The position numbers and the translations under genes were made by a program. A stretch of DNA of 64,000 nt from Stieleria neptunia (GTDB lineage: Bacteria > Planctomycetota > Planctomycetia > Pirellulales > Pirellulaceae): NCBI RefSeq assembly GCF_007754155.1, contig NZ_CP037423.1, positions 8,428,938 to 8,492,937 of the forward strand, in the 5' to 3' direction. The first letter of the stretch is position 1, and each line of letters starts with the position of its first letter. Below are positions 52,608 to 61,775 of this stretch, piece by piece. The notes under the pieces were generated by a model, which saw only the letters and a list, made by a program, of their open reading frames with translations, did not search any database and was not told the origin of the DNA.

Positions 52608-53867
52608 ATGATCACGCTTGGCGGCCAAATCCTGCAGTCCGGGCCCGACGGGCATGCCACGATCCGACCGGGAGTCGTCGAGATTGCCGAGGACCGGATC
52701 GTCGGCGTCGAATTCGGAAACGTGCCCGGCACGGTCGATCATGGTGATTTTGACACCCTGATTTGCCCCGGATTCATCGACACCCACCTTCATCTGCCCC
52801 AGTTTGACGCCATCGGTGCGGCCGGATTGCGATTGTTGCCCTGGCTGCGGGAAGTGATTTTCCCTGCCGAACGATGCTGGAACGATCTCGGTTTTGCTCA
52901 AGCGATGATCGATCGGGTGGCGCGACAATGCCTGGCCGTCGGAACCACCGGCGTTTGTGCCTACGCCACCGTGGCCCATGACGCGGCGATGACGGCTTTG
53001 AAAGCATTTCGTGAGATTGGATTTCGCGGCGTGATCGGCCAAGTGATGATGGACCGGGACGCGCCGCCGGAATTGTTGCGTCCGCCGGAACAGTTGGCCG
53101 ACGAAGTGGCTCGCACGCTGGAGCAATTTCCGGCCGACCAGCGGATGGCGGCCGCCGTCACACCCCGCTTTGCGCTCTCGTGCAGCGAAACCCTGCTAGA
53201 GCATGCGGGCAGCCTGGCCGCATCGCACGGAGCCATCATCCAAACTCATTTGGCGGAAACGGTCGCCGAATGCGACGCCGTCGCCCAGCGTTTTGGCGGC
53301 AGAGATTATCTTGACGTTTACGCCGCCGCCGGACTGGTGACGCGACGCAGCATTTTCGGCCATGGCATTTACCTCGATTCGGCGTCTCAAAAACGTCTGG
53401 CACAACTGGGCGGCATGATCGCCCACTGCCCGACGGCCAATTCCTTTCTCGGCAGCGGGATGATGAACCGTCATTCGCACCTTTCCCGTGGGATCACGTT
53501 GACGCTCGGCAGCGACATCGGCGCGGGTTTCGAACGCAGCATGGTTCGCGTCGGCCGCGCGATGATTGAAACGGCAGTACGTGTTTCGATGGACGCCGGT
53601 CGCGGGGTCGATGATTCAGCGTGGATCCCGACAGCGGCTCAGGCTTGGCACCAGATCACCGCCGGGAATGCGGAAGCCTTGGGATGGAACGACAGCGGTC
53701 GCGTCGCTGTCGGTTGCTCCGCCGATCTGCTGGTCATCCGACCGGACACGCCCTGGTTGGACTCGCCCCAGCCGCTGTCGACGTTGATGTTTGCCTGGGA
53801 CGATCGCTGGATCAAGACGACGATTCTGCGTGGTCGCATGCGATATTCTTCGGCATCCGCCTCATGA
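52608..53867 (+). CDS. guaD: Guanine deaminase
   Basis: ATG at 52608 gives about 419 residues; an upstream ATG at 52482 would add a poorly conserved leader. Family motifs are complete: GFIDTHLHLPQ (zinc ligands), HLAE, HGIYLD, HCPTANSFLGSG and GSDIGAG. The enzyme converts guanine to xanthine in purine breakdown. Its stop overlaps the dinB start (ATGA). No other purine-catabolism gene is visible here. Confidence 0.9.
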   Translation: MITLGGQILQSGPDGHATIRPGVVEIAEDRIVGVEFGNVPGTVDHGDFDTLICPGFIDTHLHLPQFDAIGAAGLRLLPWLREVIFPAERCWNDLGFAQAMIDRVARQCLAVGTTGVCAYATVAHDAAMTALKAFREIGFRGVIGQVMMDRDAPPELLRPPEQLADEVARTLEQFPADQRMAAAVTPRFALSCSETLLEHAGSLAASHGAIIQTHLAETVAECDAVAQRFGGRDYLDVYAAAGLVTRRSIFGHGIYLDSASQKRLAQLGGMIAHCPTANSFLGSGMMNRHSHLSRGITLTLGSDIGAGFERSMVRVGRAMIETAVRVSMDAGRGVDDSAWIPTAAQAWHQITAGNAEALGWNDSGRVAVGCSADLLVIRPDTPWLDSPQPLSTLMFAWDDRWIKTTILRGRMRYSSASAS

Positions 53868-55039
53868 TCTTGCACATCGACATGGACGCTTTTTATGCGT
53901 CGATCGAACAGCGTGATCATCCGGAACTGAAAGGCCAACCGGTGGTCGTCGGGGGCAGCAAGACCGGGCGTGGCGTCGTGGCGGCGGCCAGCTATGAAGC
54001 CCGCGAGTACGGGATTCACAGCGCGATGCCGGGCCGTCGCGCCGCCGAGCTTTGCCCCCATGCCGTGTTCGTCCGCGGACGGATGTCTCACTATGTCGAC
54101 GTGGGCCGACAGGTTCGTGACATTTTTGGACGGTTCACACCCGTCATCCAACCGTTGTCACTGGACGAAGCGTTTCTGGATGTTTCCGGCACCGAGCGTT
54201 TGCATGGCGATGCCGAAACGATCGGGCGTCGCATCAAGGATGCGATTCAAGACGAACTGAGACTGACCGCCAGCGTCGGCATCGCGCCGCGAAAGTTTGT
54301 CGCCAAGATTGCCAGTGATCTGGACAAGCCGAACGGCTTTGTCGTCGTCGACGAGTCGGAATTGATTTCGTTCTTGGACCCGCTGCCGGTTGAAAAACTC
54401 TGGGGAGTCGGCTCGGTCGGGCAGCATCGGCTGCACCGCTTGGGACTGAGAACGATTCGCGACATCCGCCGCTACGATCCCGCGTTGCTGGCGTCCCATC
54501 TCGGTGATTGGGGAAACCATCTCTGGAAATTGGCCAACGGCATCGACTCCCGCGCCGTCGTGCCGGACCGCCATGCCAAACAGATCAGCCACGAGCGGAC
54601 GTTTTCAGATGACCAGACCGATGCCGAACTGCTGCACGCGGTCGTCTGCTTTCTGTGCGAACAGACGACGATGCGACTGCGGATGAGCAAACAAAAAGCG
54701 GCCACGATCACGCTAAAGTACCGGCGTGAAGATTTTAAGACGTTCACGAAATCACGCAGCACCGGATCACCGACCGACCAGACGGCCGACGTCATCCAAA
54801 TCGCTTCGGAGCTACTCGATCAGATGCGACGCAGCGAACCGCGTGCGGTGCGGCTGCTGGGGGTGTCACTCGGATCGCTGGTTGCCTGGGACCGACCGGT
54901 GCAGCTTTCCCTGTTCGATGACCAACAGCAGAAGCAAGCCGAACGAAAGGTCGATCAAGTCGTCGACCAGCTCTCGCAACAGTTGGGTGCAAAGACGGTG
55001 TACCGCGCGGCGAGCCATCGCTGGCGAAACCGCAAATAA
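53864..55039 (+). CDS. dinB: DNA polymerase IV
   Basis: This 391-residue protein starts MILHIDMDAFYASIE with catalytic D6/D8 and has SLDEAFLDVSG (catalytic D-E pair). A beta-clamp-binding motif QLSLF lies near the C-terminus (PVQLSLFDD). It is the Y-family error-prone translesion polymerase. Its start overlaps the guaD stop by four bases. A strong terminator hairpin follows. Confidence 0.95.
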   Translation: MILHIDMDAFYASIEQRDHPELKGQPVVVGGSKTGRGVVAAASYEAREYGIHSAMPGRRAAELCPHAVFVRGRMSHYVDVGRQVRDIFGRFTPVIQPLSLDEAFLDVSGTERLHGDAETIGRRIKDAIQDELRLTASVGIAPRKFVAKIASDLDKPNGFVVVDESELISFLDPLPVEKLWGVGSVGQHRLHRLGLRTIRDIRRYDPALLASHLGDWGNHLWKLANGIDSRAVVPDRHAKQISHERTFSDDQTDAELLHAVVCFLCEQTTMRLRMSKQKAATITLKYRREDFKTFTKSRSTGSPTDQTADVIQIASELLDQMRRSEPRAVRLLGVSLGSLVAWDRPVQLSLFDDQQQKQAERKVDQVVDQLSQQLGAKTVYRAASHRWRNRK

Positions 55040-55041
55040 AA

Positions 55042-55076
55042 AAACGGCCGTCTTGCATCGGCAAAGACGGCCGTTT
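55042..55076. terminator. Bidirectional terminator hairpin
   Basis: AAACGGCCGTCTT (55042-55054) and its complement AAGACGGCCGTTT (55064-55076) form a 13-bp stem around a nine-base loop between the convergent dinB and LuxR-type regulator genes. T/A tracts at each end fit an intrinsic terminator for both strands. Confidence 0.8.
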
Positions 55077-55101
55077 GGGGCTCGATGGTTCGACGTCGGG
55101 G

Positions 55102-55734
55102 TCAAACCAAGTTCTTTCGCACGGCCCAGACAGCCGCTTGCGTGCGGTCGGTCACGCCGATCTTGCGCAAGATGTGCTGGACGTGTTCCTTGACCGTCTC
55201 GTAGCTGATGCCGAGCATCTTGGCGATCTCTTTGTTGGTCAAGCCTTGAGCCATCTGACGAAGCACTTCGCTTTCGCGATGCGTCAACGGGACGTCCAAT
55301 TCTTGGCTCAATCGCGGGGTCGCCAGTGCACCGGTGACGCGTCGCAGTTCTTCGCGGGTCCATGCCGATTCACCGCTCGCGGCCGTGTTCAAGGCATCGA
55401 TCAATCGGTCACGCGGTGCCGATTTGAGCACGTAGCCGGCTGCCCCGAGGGCGACCGCACGGGCGATGTAGGTCGGATTGTCGTAAGCCGAATACAGGAC
55501 GATCGGCAGATCGGGGTGATCGAGTTTCAATCGTCCCAACGTGTTCAGGCCATCGCCGCCGTCCATGCGAATGTCCATCAGCACACAATCCGGTACCGAT
55601 CGCTCGACGGCAGCCAAGGCTTCCGCCGCGTTACAGGCTTCTTCGGCGACCACCAAATCGGTCCCTTCCAACATCGACTTCAGGCCCATCCGAATGACCA
55701 AATGGTCGTCAACAACTAATAGATTCTTACTCAT
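55102..55734 (-). CDS. LuxR/NarL-type response regulator
   Basis: This 210-residue protein has a receiver domain (D54 in VLMDIRMDGGDG, K in YVLKSAP) and a LuxR helix-turn-helix (LTHRESEVLRQMAQGLTNKEIAKMLG, TVKEHVQHILRKIGV). AAGGAG six bases before the ATG at 55734 fixes the start. It should bind DNA after phosphorylation. No partner kinase lies beside it; a 711-nt region without a gene lies upstream. Confidence 0.93.
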   Translation of the reverse strand: MSKNLLVVDDHLVIRMGLKSMLEGTDLVVAEEACNAAEALAAVERSVPDCVLMDIRMDGGDGLNTLGRLKLDHPDLPIVLYSAYDNPTYIARAVALGAAGYVLKSAPRDRLIDALNTAASGESAWTREELRRVTGALATPRLSQELDVPLTHRESEVLRQMAQGLTNKEIAKMLGISYETVKEHVQHILRKIGVTDRTQAAVWAVRKNLV

Positions 55735-56445
55735 AGAATCTCCTTTCTGATTCCAGGGGTTTGGGTTTTCTGTACCCCGCGAAAACTATCACGACCCGAT
55801 AGGGGGAATTCAATTCGCAAGGCAAGAAATGTGAAATTACAAATGCTTGGGCGCCTTGGTTGTTATCCAACCACACCCCTTCCTCTTACGTGCTGCTCGT
55901 CTCGCCTGCACTCGGCTGGCGAACCGGACAACGTCCTGACCACTCGGCATCCTGCCGCACCATCGTCTTTCCTCGGTTCCTCCAGGAACATTCGTCTCCA
56001 GAACAACAATGTCGGCTTGCAGCCATTCACCGCCCCCACACCACCAGTTTGGAACTCGATCCATCCTGGAGCGTGCTTTGCTACTAATTACGAGTGGCCG
56101 GGAGTATGACCGATATTCGCACACAGACATAGAGTCGGTCACCACGTCTGGACGGTCTTGTCACACCCCCAAAGGGAGAAAATGGACGACATTTGTCACC
56201 GAAGTACCCAAAAATCGTCGATTTCTCACTCTAAACTCGAAATCATGTCAACTTGGTGAAACAAAAAATCTGTTTTGGCGGCTCTCCGCCGGCTCAATTT
56301 GCTAAAAAACTCACTGAGCGGATCCATGACACCTCGCGAGAGGCCCCAATGGTTTGTTGCTACCTCATTCTACGGGTGTGACAAGTGAATTCCCAATCGA
56401 AATCTCGCGTCATCACGAGTTTTGCGGGCATTACTCCCCCCCCTT
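55735..56445. other. Long gene-free region upstream of the LuxR-type regulator
   Basis: No convincing protein is visible on either strand, and base composition is more AT-rich (about 56150-56420) than the surrounding genes. It may be a long 5' leader of the regulator, a promoter region or house an RNA. No clear hairpin was seen. Confidence 0.4.
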
Positions 56446-57420
56446 TCACCTTCCCACAATTCGCGCCAGTTGCTCCTTTAATGCGATCGCAAACGTTTTG
56501 CCTGCGCCCGCGGAGGGGATCAAACTGCGGGGCTCGAACCGGCCGGCCGGCCGGCCATTGAAATCGCAACCCAACGGCAAAAACGCCAGCCCCCTCTTCT
56601 CGGCCAATCGCATCGCCCGGGACAGATGGACAGCCGAAGTGACCAACCCGATCGAGGGACCACCCGAACGCGGTTCCATCTGAGATCCACCCCTCGTCCA
56701 ACCGACCAGCTGTCGCCAGTCATCCGGCGGGTCCTCAAAAAAAGCCTTCAACTGCACCATTTCCGCGTCGGTGTTTAAACCCGGCACCTCGAAAATGACG
56801 TGATCGGGAACACCGATGGACGTCAACAGCTCACGCCCGATCCGCGACGGGTCCCGGGCATCCCCGGCTGCCGTTCCGGTGCTGATCAGCGTTTTTGTCT
56901 TCCCCGCATGCCATAGCTGGGCCGCAAGCAGCAGCCGCTGGCCGTCGCTGCCGAGCTGGGGAACGCCGAAGCGGTTGTCGGCCGCGTAGCCACCGAGCAA
57001 GACCACCGCATCCAATCTGGCATTCAGACCGGCCGCCGGATCCGTTGCCGCCGGATACTCATGCGAACGTAAAAACCGCCCGGCGACCGAGCCATTGAAC
57101 GTGATTCCCACGGTCAACCAAGCGATCGCGAACAAGGTCGTCAACCGCGTTTGCCTGCGGATCCCACCAGCGATCGTGCCGGCGAACAACAGCAGCCAGA
57201 TCAGCGCGACCGGCATGGCCAGGCTGGTTGCGGCACGCTCCGCCGGCGACCTTCCCCCGTCCACTCCCGTCCAGACGATCAGCAGCAATGCCAACACGCC
57301 GGCGGCGGCGATACCAACCGCCCAAGCCCTGATCCATCCGCTCGACATTGACCGCCCATTCGGCTTTGCCAACGAATCCGGCGGCCCCGGCGGGTCGGAG
57401 GGTTCATCATGCGAGCCCAT
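56446..57420 (-). CDS. DUF218/YdcF-like membrane protein
   Basis: ATG at 57420 gives 324 residues; another frame start exists at 57480. Two N-terminal membrane helices (about WAVGIAAAGVLALLLIVW and VALIWLLLFAGTIAG) are followed by a DUF218 domain opening LDAVVLLGGYAADN and ending KEQLARIVGR. DUF218/YdcF/SanA proteins act in envelope maintenance. There is a proline-rich start, and no strong ribosome site. The exact role is unknown. Confidence 0.75.
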   Translation of the reverse strand: MGSHDEPSDPPGPPDSLAKPNGRSMSSGWIRAWAVGIAAAGVLALLLIVWTGVDGGRSPAERAATSLAMPVALIWLLLFAGTIAGGIRRQTRLTTLFAIAWLTVGITFNGSVAGRFLRSHEYPAATDPAAGLNARLDAVVLLGGYAADNRFGVPQLGSDGQRLLLAAQLWHAGKTKTLISTGTAAGDARDPSRIGRELLTSIGVPDHVIFEVPGLNTDAEMVQLKAFFEDPPDDWRQLVGWTRGGSQMEPRSGGPSIGLVTSAVHLSRAMRLAEKRGLAFLPLGCDFNGRPAGRFEPRSLIPSAGAGKTFAIALKEQLARIVGR

Positions 57421-57822
57421 GCTTGGTGGTGTTCTCTGTTCGAGGATCAATGGTCGTTTCGGGTCGGTCGCGCCAAGCATAGCTGCTGCTTAGCGTTGGT
57501 GACTTTAAATTTTTCATGCCGATCCGCGCCGCCGGATCCATGACAATGTTCGCCCCGCAAGAATCTCCGCCGCCGGCGTCGTTCGGCTTGGACAGTTGGC
57601 TTCGCCGCAACCCCCGTGGACAACACGGTGAAGCGTTTGTTGGCGGCAGGGCGACAAATACCGGGTGACGTTTTTACTCGGCGGCGGGTTATACTGTGGG
57701 TCCGGAACGTGGATGTCTGTCCGTTCTGTTGAATCCCGCCTCCTGATCGGGGCCGATCCGAAACGCGTTCCATTTCGTTTTCGCGATCGATTCCCGTCCT
57801 AGCACTCCTATCCAGGTACCCC

Positions 57823-60800
57823 ATGAGACGTCTCGGCTATCTCTCGGCATCCCTTTTCGTCCTCCTGGCGGCATGCCAGCTTCTTGCCACGTCCCCGGTC
57901 GCATCGGCGGACTCGCCCGCACTGCAGCTGCGTGAGGGCATCAAGCTGGCACTGGTCGGCAACTCGCTCGGCGAGCGGATGAATTTGTACGGGAATTTTG
58001 AAACCCGACTGCAGTTGCGACACGCCGGAACGAACATCCGGTTCCGCAATTTCTGTTGGCCGGCCGATGAAGTCGGCAACCGCCAGCGGCCGGGCAGCTA
58101 CACCAAGATCGACGACCCGCTCGCCGTCTTTGGCCCCGAAGCCTACCTGTGTTTCTTCGGCGCCAACGAGTCGTACGCCGGCACGGACGACGCGACCGTC
58201 GCCGCCTTCATCGCCGCCTACCGCGACTATCTGTCCCAGACCAACGCGACCTATTCCGGCGGCAACGCACAATTCGTGCTCGTCAGCCCGATCGCGTTTG
58301 AATCCACCGGCCATCCCCTGCATCCCGACGCCGGCGAACGCAACGCGGCGCTAAAGATCTATCGCGACGCCATCGAAAAACTGGCTGCCGAAGAAAACCT
58401 GCCTTTCGTCGACCTGTTCACCGAATCCAAAGCAGCTTTCGACGCCGAACCGGGAACCCAATACACGATCAACGGACTGCATCTGAATCAGCGCGGTGAC
58501 CGTTGGGTCTCGCAGTTGCTCGATCGGGCACTGTTCAGCGATTCGCAAACGTTTGACGACGACCGGTTCCGGAGGGTGCAAAAGTGGGTCAACGACAAAT
58601 CGTGGCTGCACCTGCAAGACTACCGCATGCTCAACGGCTGGTACGTGTACGGCGGTCGCCGGACCTGGGACACCGAGACCTTTCCGAGCGAATACCGCAA
58701 GATTCGGGAGATGGTCGCCAGACGTGATCAGTACATCTGGGACCTGGCCCAGGGCAAACCGGTCGCCGACCGGCCGGACGATTCGGGCACCGGCGAGGTG
58801 GTCATTCCCGAAACGATGTTCGGGACGCGCGACGAGAATTTTCGCAAGATGCGCGAACCCGAGGAACTCGTTTACCCGACGCCCGAAGAATCGATCGACA
58901 TGATGACCATTCCCGATGGGATGGAAGTCCAACTATTCGCGTCCGAACGTGAATTCCCCGAACTGGCCAACCCCAATCAAATCGCCTTCGACGCCCAGGG
59001 CCGCTTGTGGGTGTCGTGCATGGCCAACTACCCGCAATGGCAACCGGGCGCGGCGCCGCCGAACGACCGGCTGTTGATTTTCGAAGACACCGACGGCGAC
59101 GGCAAAGCGGACGTCTGCAAAACGTTCTACGACAAACTGATCTGTCCGACCGGATTCGAGTTTTACGACGGCGGCGTTCTGGTGGTCGACGAACCACGAA
59201 TTCTGTTTCTCAAAGACACCGACGGCGATGATCAAGCCGACGAAGTGATTCAGTTGCTCGACGGCATCGCCACCGACGACACCCACCACACGATGGGCGC
59301 CTGGGAATTTTCCCACGGCGGCCTGCTGCACATGCTCGAAGGCGTCTCGCTGTCGACGACGCTGGAAACGCCCTGGGGTCCGTTCCGCAACAAAAGCACC
59401 GCCGGTGCCTATGTCTTTGACCCGATCTCGCAACGGGTCCTCCACTATCGCACACCGGGTTACGGTAACCCCTGGTGCCTGGTCTTTGACCCCTGGGGCA
59501 ACGGGATCGTCGGCGACGGCACGAACGCGAAACAACATTGGATCGCCCCCTTGGCCGGCAAAGAGGTCGATACCCGCAAGACGCTCCGACCGGTCTTTGA
59601 CAACGAAGGCATGCGTCCGGCCGTCGGCAACGAGTTTCTGTTGTCACGACATCTGCCCGACGAGATGCAAGGACAATTCATCTATGCCTGCGTGATCAAC
59701 ATGCACGGCATGCCGCGATTCAATCTTCGCGACGAGAGCGACGGTGCCGGCTACGAGGGTGAACGGATCACCGACCTGCTGTCCTCGACCGACATGATCT
59801 TTCGCCCCGTCGATCCCAAAATCGGACCCGATGGAGCGGTTTGGTTCGGCGATTGGTGCAACGCGTTGATCGGTCACATGCAATACTCCCAACGTGACCC
59901 GAACCGAGACCACACGCACGGACGTGTCTATCGTCTGGTCAACAAACACAAACCGCTGTTGCCGATCGTCGATTTAACCCAACTTAGCGAAGCCGAATTG
60001 CTGGACCAACTGTTGGTGCCCGAGCTGCGAACCCGCTATCGCGTGCGACGTGTTTTGCGTGACCGCCCGCAAGACAAAGTGCGTGCAGCGGTCGCAACTT
60101 GGATCGCCGACACGGAGGATCCGCAACGGCTGTGCGAAGCGATGTGGATTCAAGAAAGCTTTCGCAGCGTCGACACGGATTTGATCGACCGCATCTTGGC
60201 CTCAGACGACTACCGAGCCCGTGCCGCGGCCATTCATACTGTCACCAACGAAATCCTGCGGATCGATGCCGCCCACGACTATCTGGCCGCGGCAACCTCC
60301 GATCCGCACCCGCGCGTTCGGCTGGAAGCCCTGCGTGGCATCAGCTTCCTGGAAACCCCCGACGCGACCGAATTGGCGTTGGCGGTGACCGATCATCCGG
60401 TCGATTACTGGATCGATTACACCCTCGAACACACCTTGCACGCGTTGGAGCCCGCGTGGTCGGAAGCTCAAACATCCGACAACTTCCTGGCCAACAGTAC
60501 CGAGCAAGCCAAGAATTACTTCTTGCGATTTAAACGCATGTCCGGCCCTGGCGGCGCGGCCGTCATCCCGCTCGAAATCGCCGACGACGTCGATGCATCC
60601 GACGCGGACCGAACCGCGGCCATCAAAACCCTGGCCGGGCTGCGAGGCGGAAACGCCGGTCGCGGGGAAGACGTGTTCAAACAAGTCTGTTCGGCCTGTC
60701 ACCAGATCGGTGAGCTGGGCAAAAAGTTCGGCCCCGACCTGTCCGATATCGGATCGCGATTCGACAAAGAAAAAATCATCCGTTCGATCGTGATGCCCAA

Positions 60801-61551
60801 TGCCGAGATCAGCAAAGGCTACGAGACGGTCAATATCTTGACCGTCGACGGTGATACCTTTAACGGATTTGTGATCGCCAAAACCGATGACACCCTTTCG
60901 CTGGGGATCGCCAATGGAAAACAGATCGATATCCCGCTCGATGACATCGAAATCGAAAAACCGATGAAGGCCAGCTCGATGCCCGAAGGACTGGTCAAAC
61001 AAATCGCGCCGATCCAAGTGCTGGACTTGCTCGCCTACCTCTCCTCGCAACGTGCGATCAGCAAGGTGTCGCGTCGCGGATGGACCAGCGCCAAATACCG
61101 CACCGAGCCGAAACTGCGGTCGCACCAAGGGGTGACGGAAATCTCCCATGACGCGGCGATCAAGCTGGGCCGGCATTTCGGCAACGGCACCTGGAACTCC
61201 GACCCCCACTTGTTGCTCACTGCCGTCGGCCGCGAAGACTTTGATTTTGCCTTCCACAGCGACCACGAGGTGCAGTCGCCTGAGGTCACCATTCGGTTGA
61301 ACGAACCGGCGACGCTCAAGCACCTGTTGCTGCGAAACCGTTTGTCCAGCCAATTCCATTCCCGCGCCAAGGGGCTGACGGTCTGGGTCAGCATGGACGG
61401 CCAAACGTACGAGCAAGTTTGGAAAGCCGACAAACTCAAGGGCGAGTGGATGATCGATTTCCCCGCCGACACCAAGGCGCAATACATCCGGATCGGCTTG
61501 GACGGCAAAGGCACCTTCCACCTGTACCAAGCCGTCGTGTTCGGCGAGTGA
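57823..61551 (+). CDS. SGNH-propeller-HEAT-cytochrome c-discoidin protein
   Basis: This 1242-residue protein has a signal peptide (LSASLFVLLAACQLLATS), an SGNH-like domain (LALVGNSLGERM, FFGANESYAG), a dehydrogenase-type propeller (VQLFASEREFPELANPNQI, AFDAQGRLWVSC), HEAT-like repeats, and a cytochrome domain with C956-S-A-C959-H960. A discoidin (F5/8C)-like C-terminal domain closes it (VTIRLNEPATLKHLLLRN, YEQVWKADKLKGEWMI). It is exported and probably oxidises a glycan-derived alcohol, passing electrons to the heme. The protein at 39929 is the same without the heme and discoidin parts. Confidence 0.87.
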   Translation: MRRLGYLSASLFVLLAACQLLATSPVASADSPALQLREGIKLALVGNSLGERMNLYGNFETRLQLRHAGTNIRFRNFCWPADEVGNRQRPGSYTKIDDPLAVFGPEAYLCFFGANESYAGTDDATVAAFIAAYRDYLSQTNATYSGGNAQFVLVSPIAFESTGHPLHPDAGERNAALKIYRDAIEKLAAEENLPFVDLFTESKAAFDAEPGTQYTINGLHLNQRGDRWVSQLLDRALFSDSQTFDDDRFRRVQKWVNDKSWLHLQDYRMLNGWYVYGGRRTWDTETFPSEYRKIREMVARRDQYIWDLAQGKPVADRPDDSGTGEVVIPETMFGTRDENFRKMREPEELVYPTPEESIDMMTIPDGMEVQLFASEREFPELANPNQIAFDAQGRLWVSCMANYPQWQPGAAPPNDRLLIFEDTDGDGKADVCKTFYDKLICPTGFEFYDGGVLVVDEPRILFLKDTDGDDQADEVIQLLDGIATDDTHHTMGAWEFSHGGLLHMLEGVSLSTTLETPWGPFRNKSTAGAYVFDPISQRVLHYRTPGYGNPWCLVFDPWGNGIVGDGTNAKQHWIAPLAGKEVDTRKTLRPVFDNEGMRPAVGNEFLLSRHLPDEMQGQFIYACVINMHGMPRFNLRDESDGAGYEGERITDLLSSTDMIFRPVDPKIGPDGAVWFGDWCNALIGHMQYSQRDPNRDHTHGRVYRLVNKHKPLLPIVDLTQLSEAELLDQLLVPELRTRYRVRRVLRDRPQDKVRAAVATWIADTEDPQRLCEAMWIQESFRSVDTDLIDRILASDDYRARAAAIHTVTNEILRIDAAHDYLAAATSDPHPRVRLEALRGISFLETPDATELALAVTDHPVDYWIDYTLEHTLHALEPAWSEAQTSDNFLANSTEQAKNYFLRFKRMSGPGGAAVIPLEIADDVDASDADRTAAIKTLAGLRGGNAGRGEDVFKQVCSACHQIGELGKKFGPDLSDIGSRFDKEKIIRSIVMPNAEISKGYETVNILTVDGDTFNGFVIAKTDDTLSLGIANGKQIDIPLDDIEIEKPMKASSMPEGLVKQIAPIQVLDLLAYLSSQRAISKVSRRGWTSAKYRTEPKLRSHQGVTEISHDAAIKLGRHFGNGTWNSDPHLLLTAVGREDFDFAFHSDHEVQSPEVTIRLNEPATLKHLLLRNRLSSQFHSRAKGLTVWVSMDGQTYEQVWKADKLKGEWMIDFPADTKAQYIRIGLDGKGTFHLYQAVVFGE

Positions 61552-61580
61552 CCGGAGCCCCGCCGGACAGGAAGGAAATC

Positions 61581-61674
61581 GACAGGAAAATGGCTGACAA
61601 GAAAATAGACGTGGATCCGATCCCGGCTTCGTCAGACTCTCGGACTCCATTTTCTTGTCATCTATTTTCTTGTC
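61581..61674. repeat. Inverted ATTTTCTTGTC repeats
   Basis: GACAGGAAAATGG and GACAAGAAAATAGA on the left are complemented by CCATTTTCTTGTC and TCTATTTTCTTGTC at 61647-61674. It is a clear imperfect palindrome between the cytochrome gene and the aminotransferase operon. Confidence 0.6.
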
Positions 61675-61750
61675 TGGTGCCCCACGCCGGAATTTTTCTG
61701 CCCGTCATTTTTCGGCCAATCCAGGCCGGCGGTGACGGGAGACCGCCGTT

Positions 61751-61775
61751 GTGTGATGCACAGCATCACCTACAC
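61751..61775. repeat. Family C repeat, copy 7, spanning a stop codon
   Basis: GTGTGATGCACAGCATCACC, a palindrome derived from the family C core with GC changed to TG/CA. Read on the minus strand it carries the TGA stop of the aminotransferase gene at 61766. Confidence 0.7.

Noticed and set aside
55837..56145. 102-residue minus-strand open frame in the long spacer
   Set aside because: No domain, no ribosome site, and composition unlike neighbouring genes.
57660..57700. TATACT promoter-like box upstream of the SGNH/cytochrome gene
   Set aside because: The -10-like box is present, but no -35 match at suitable spacing was found.
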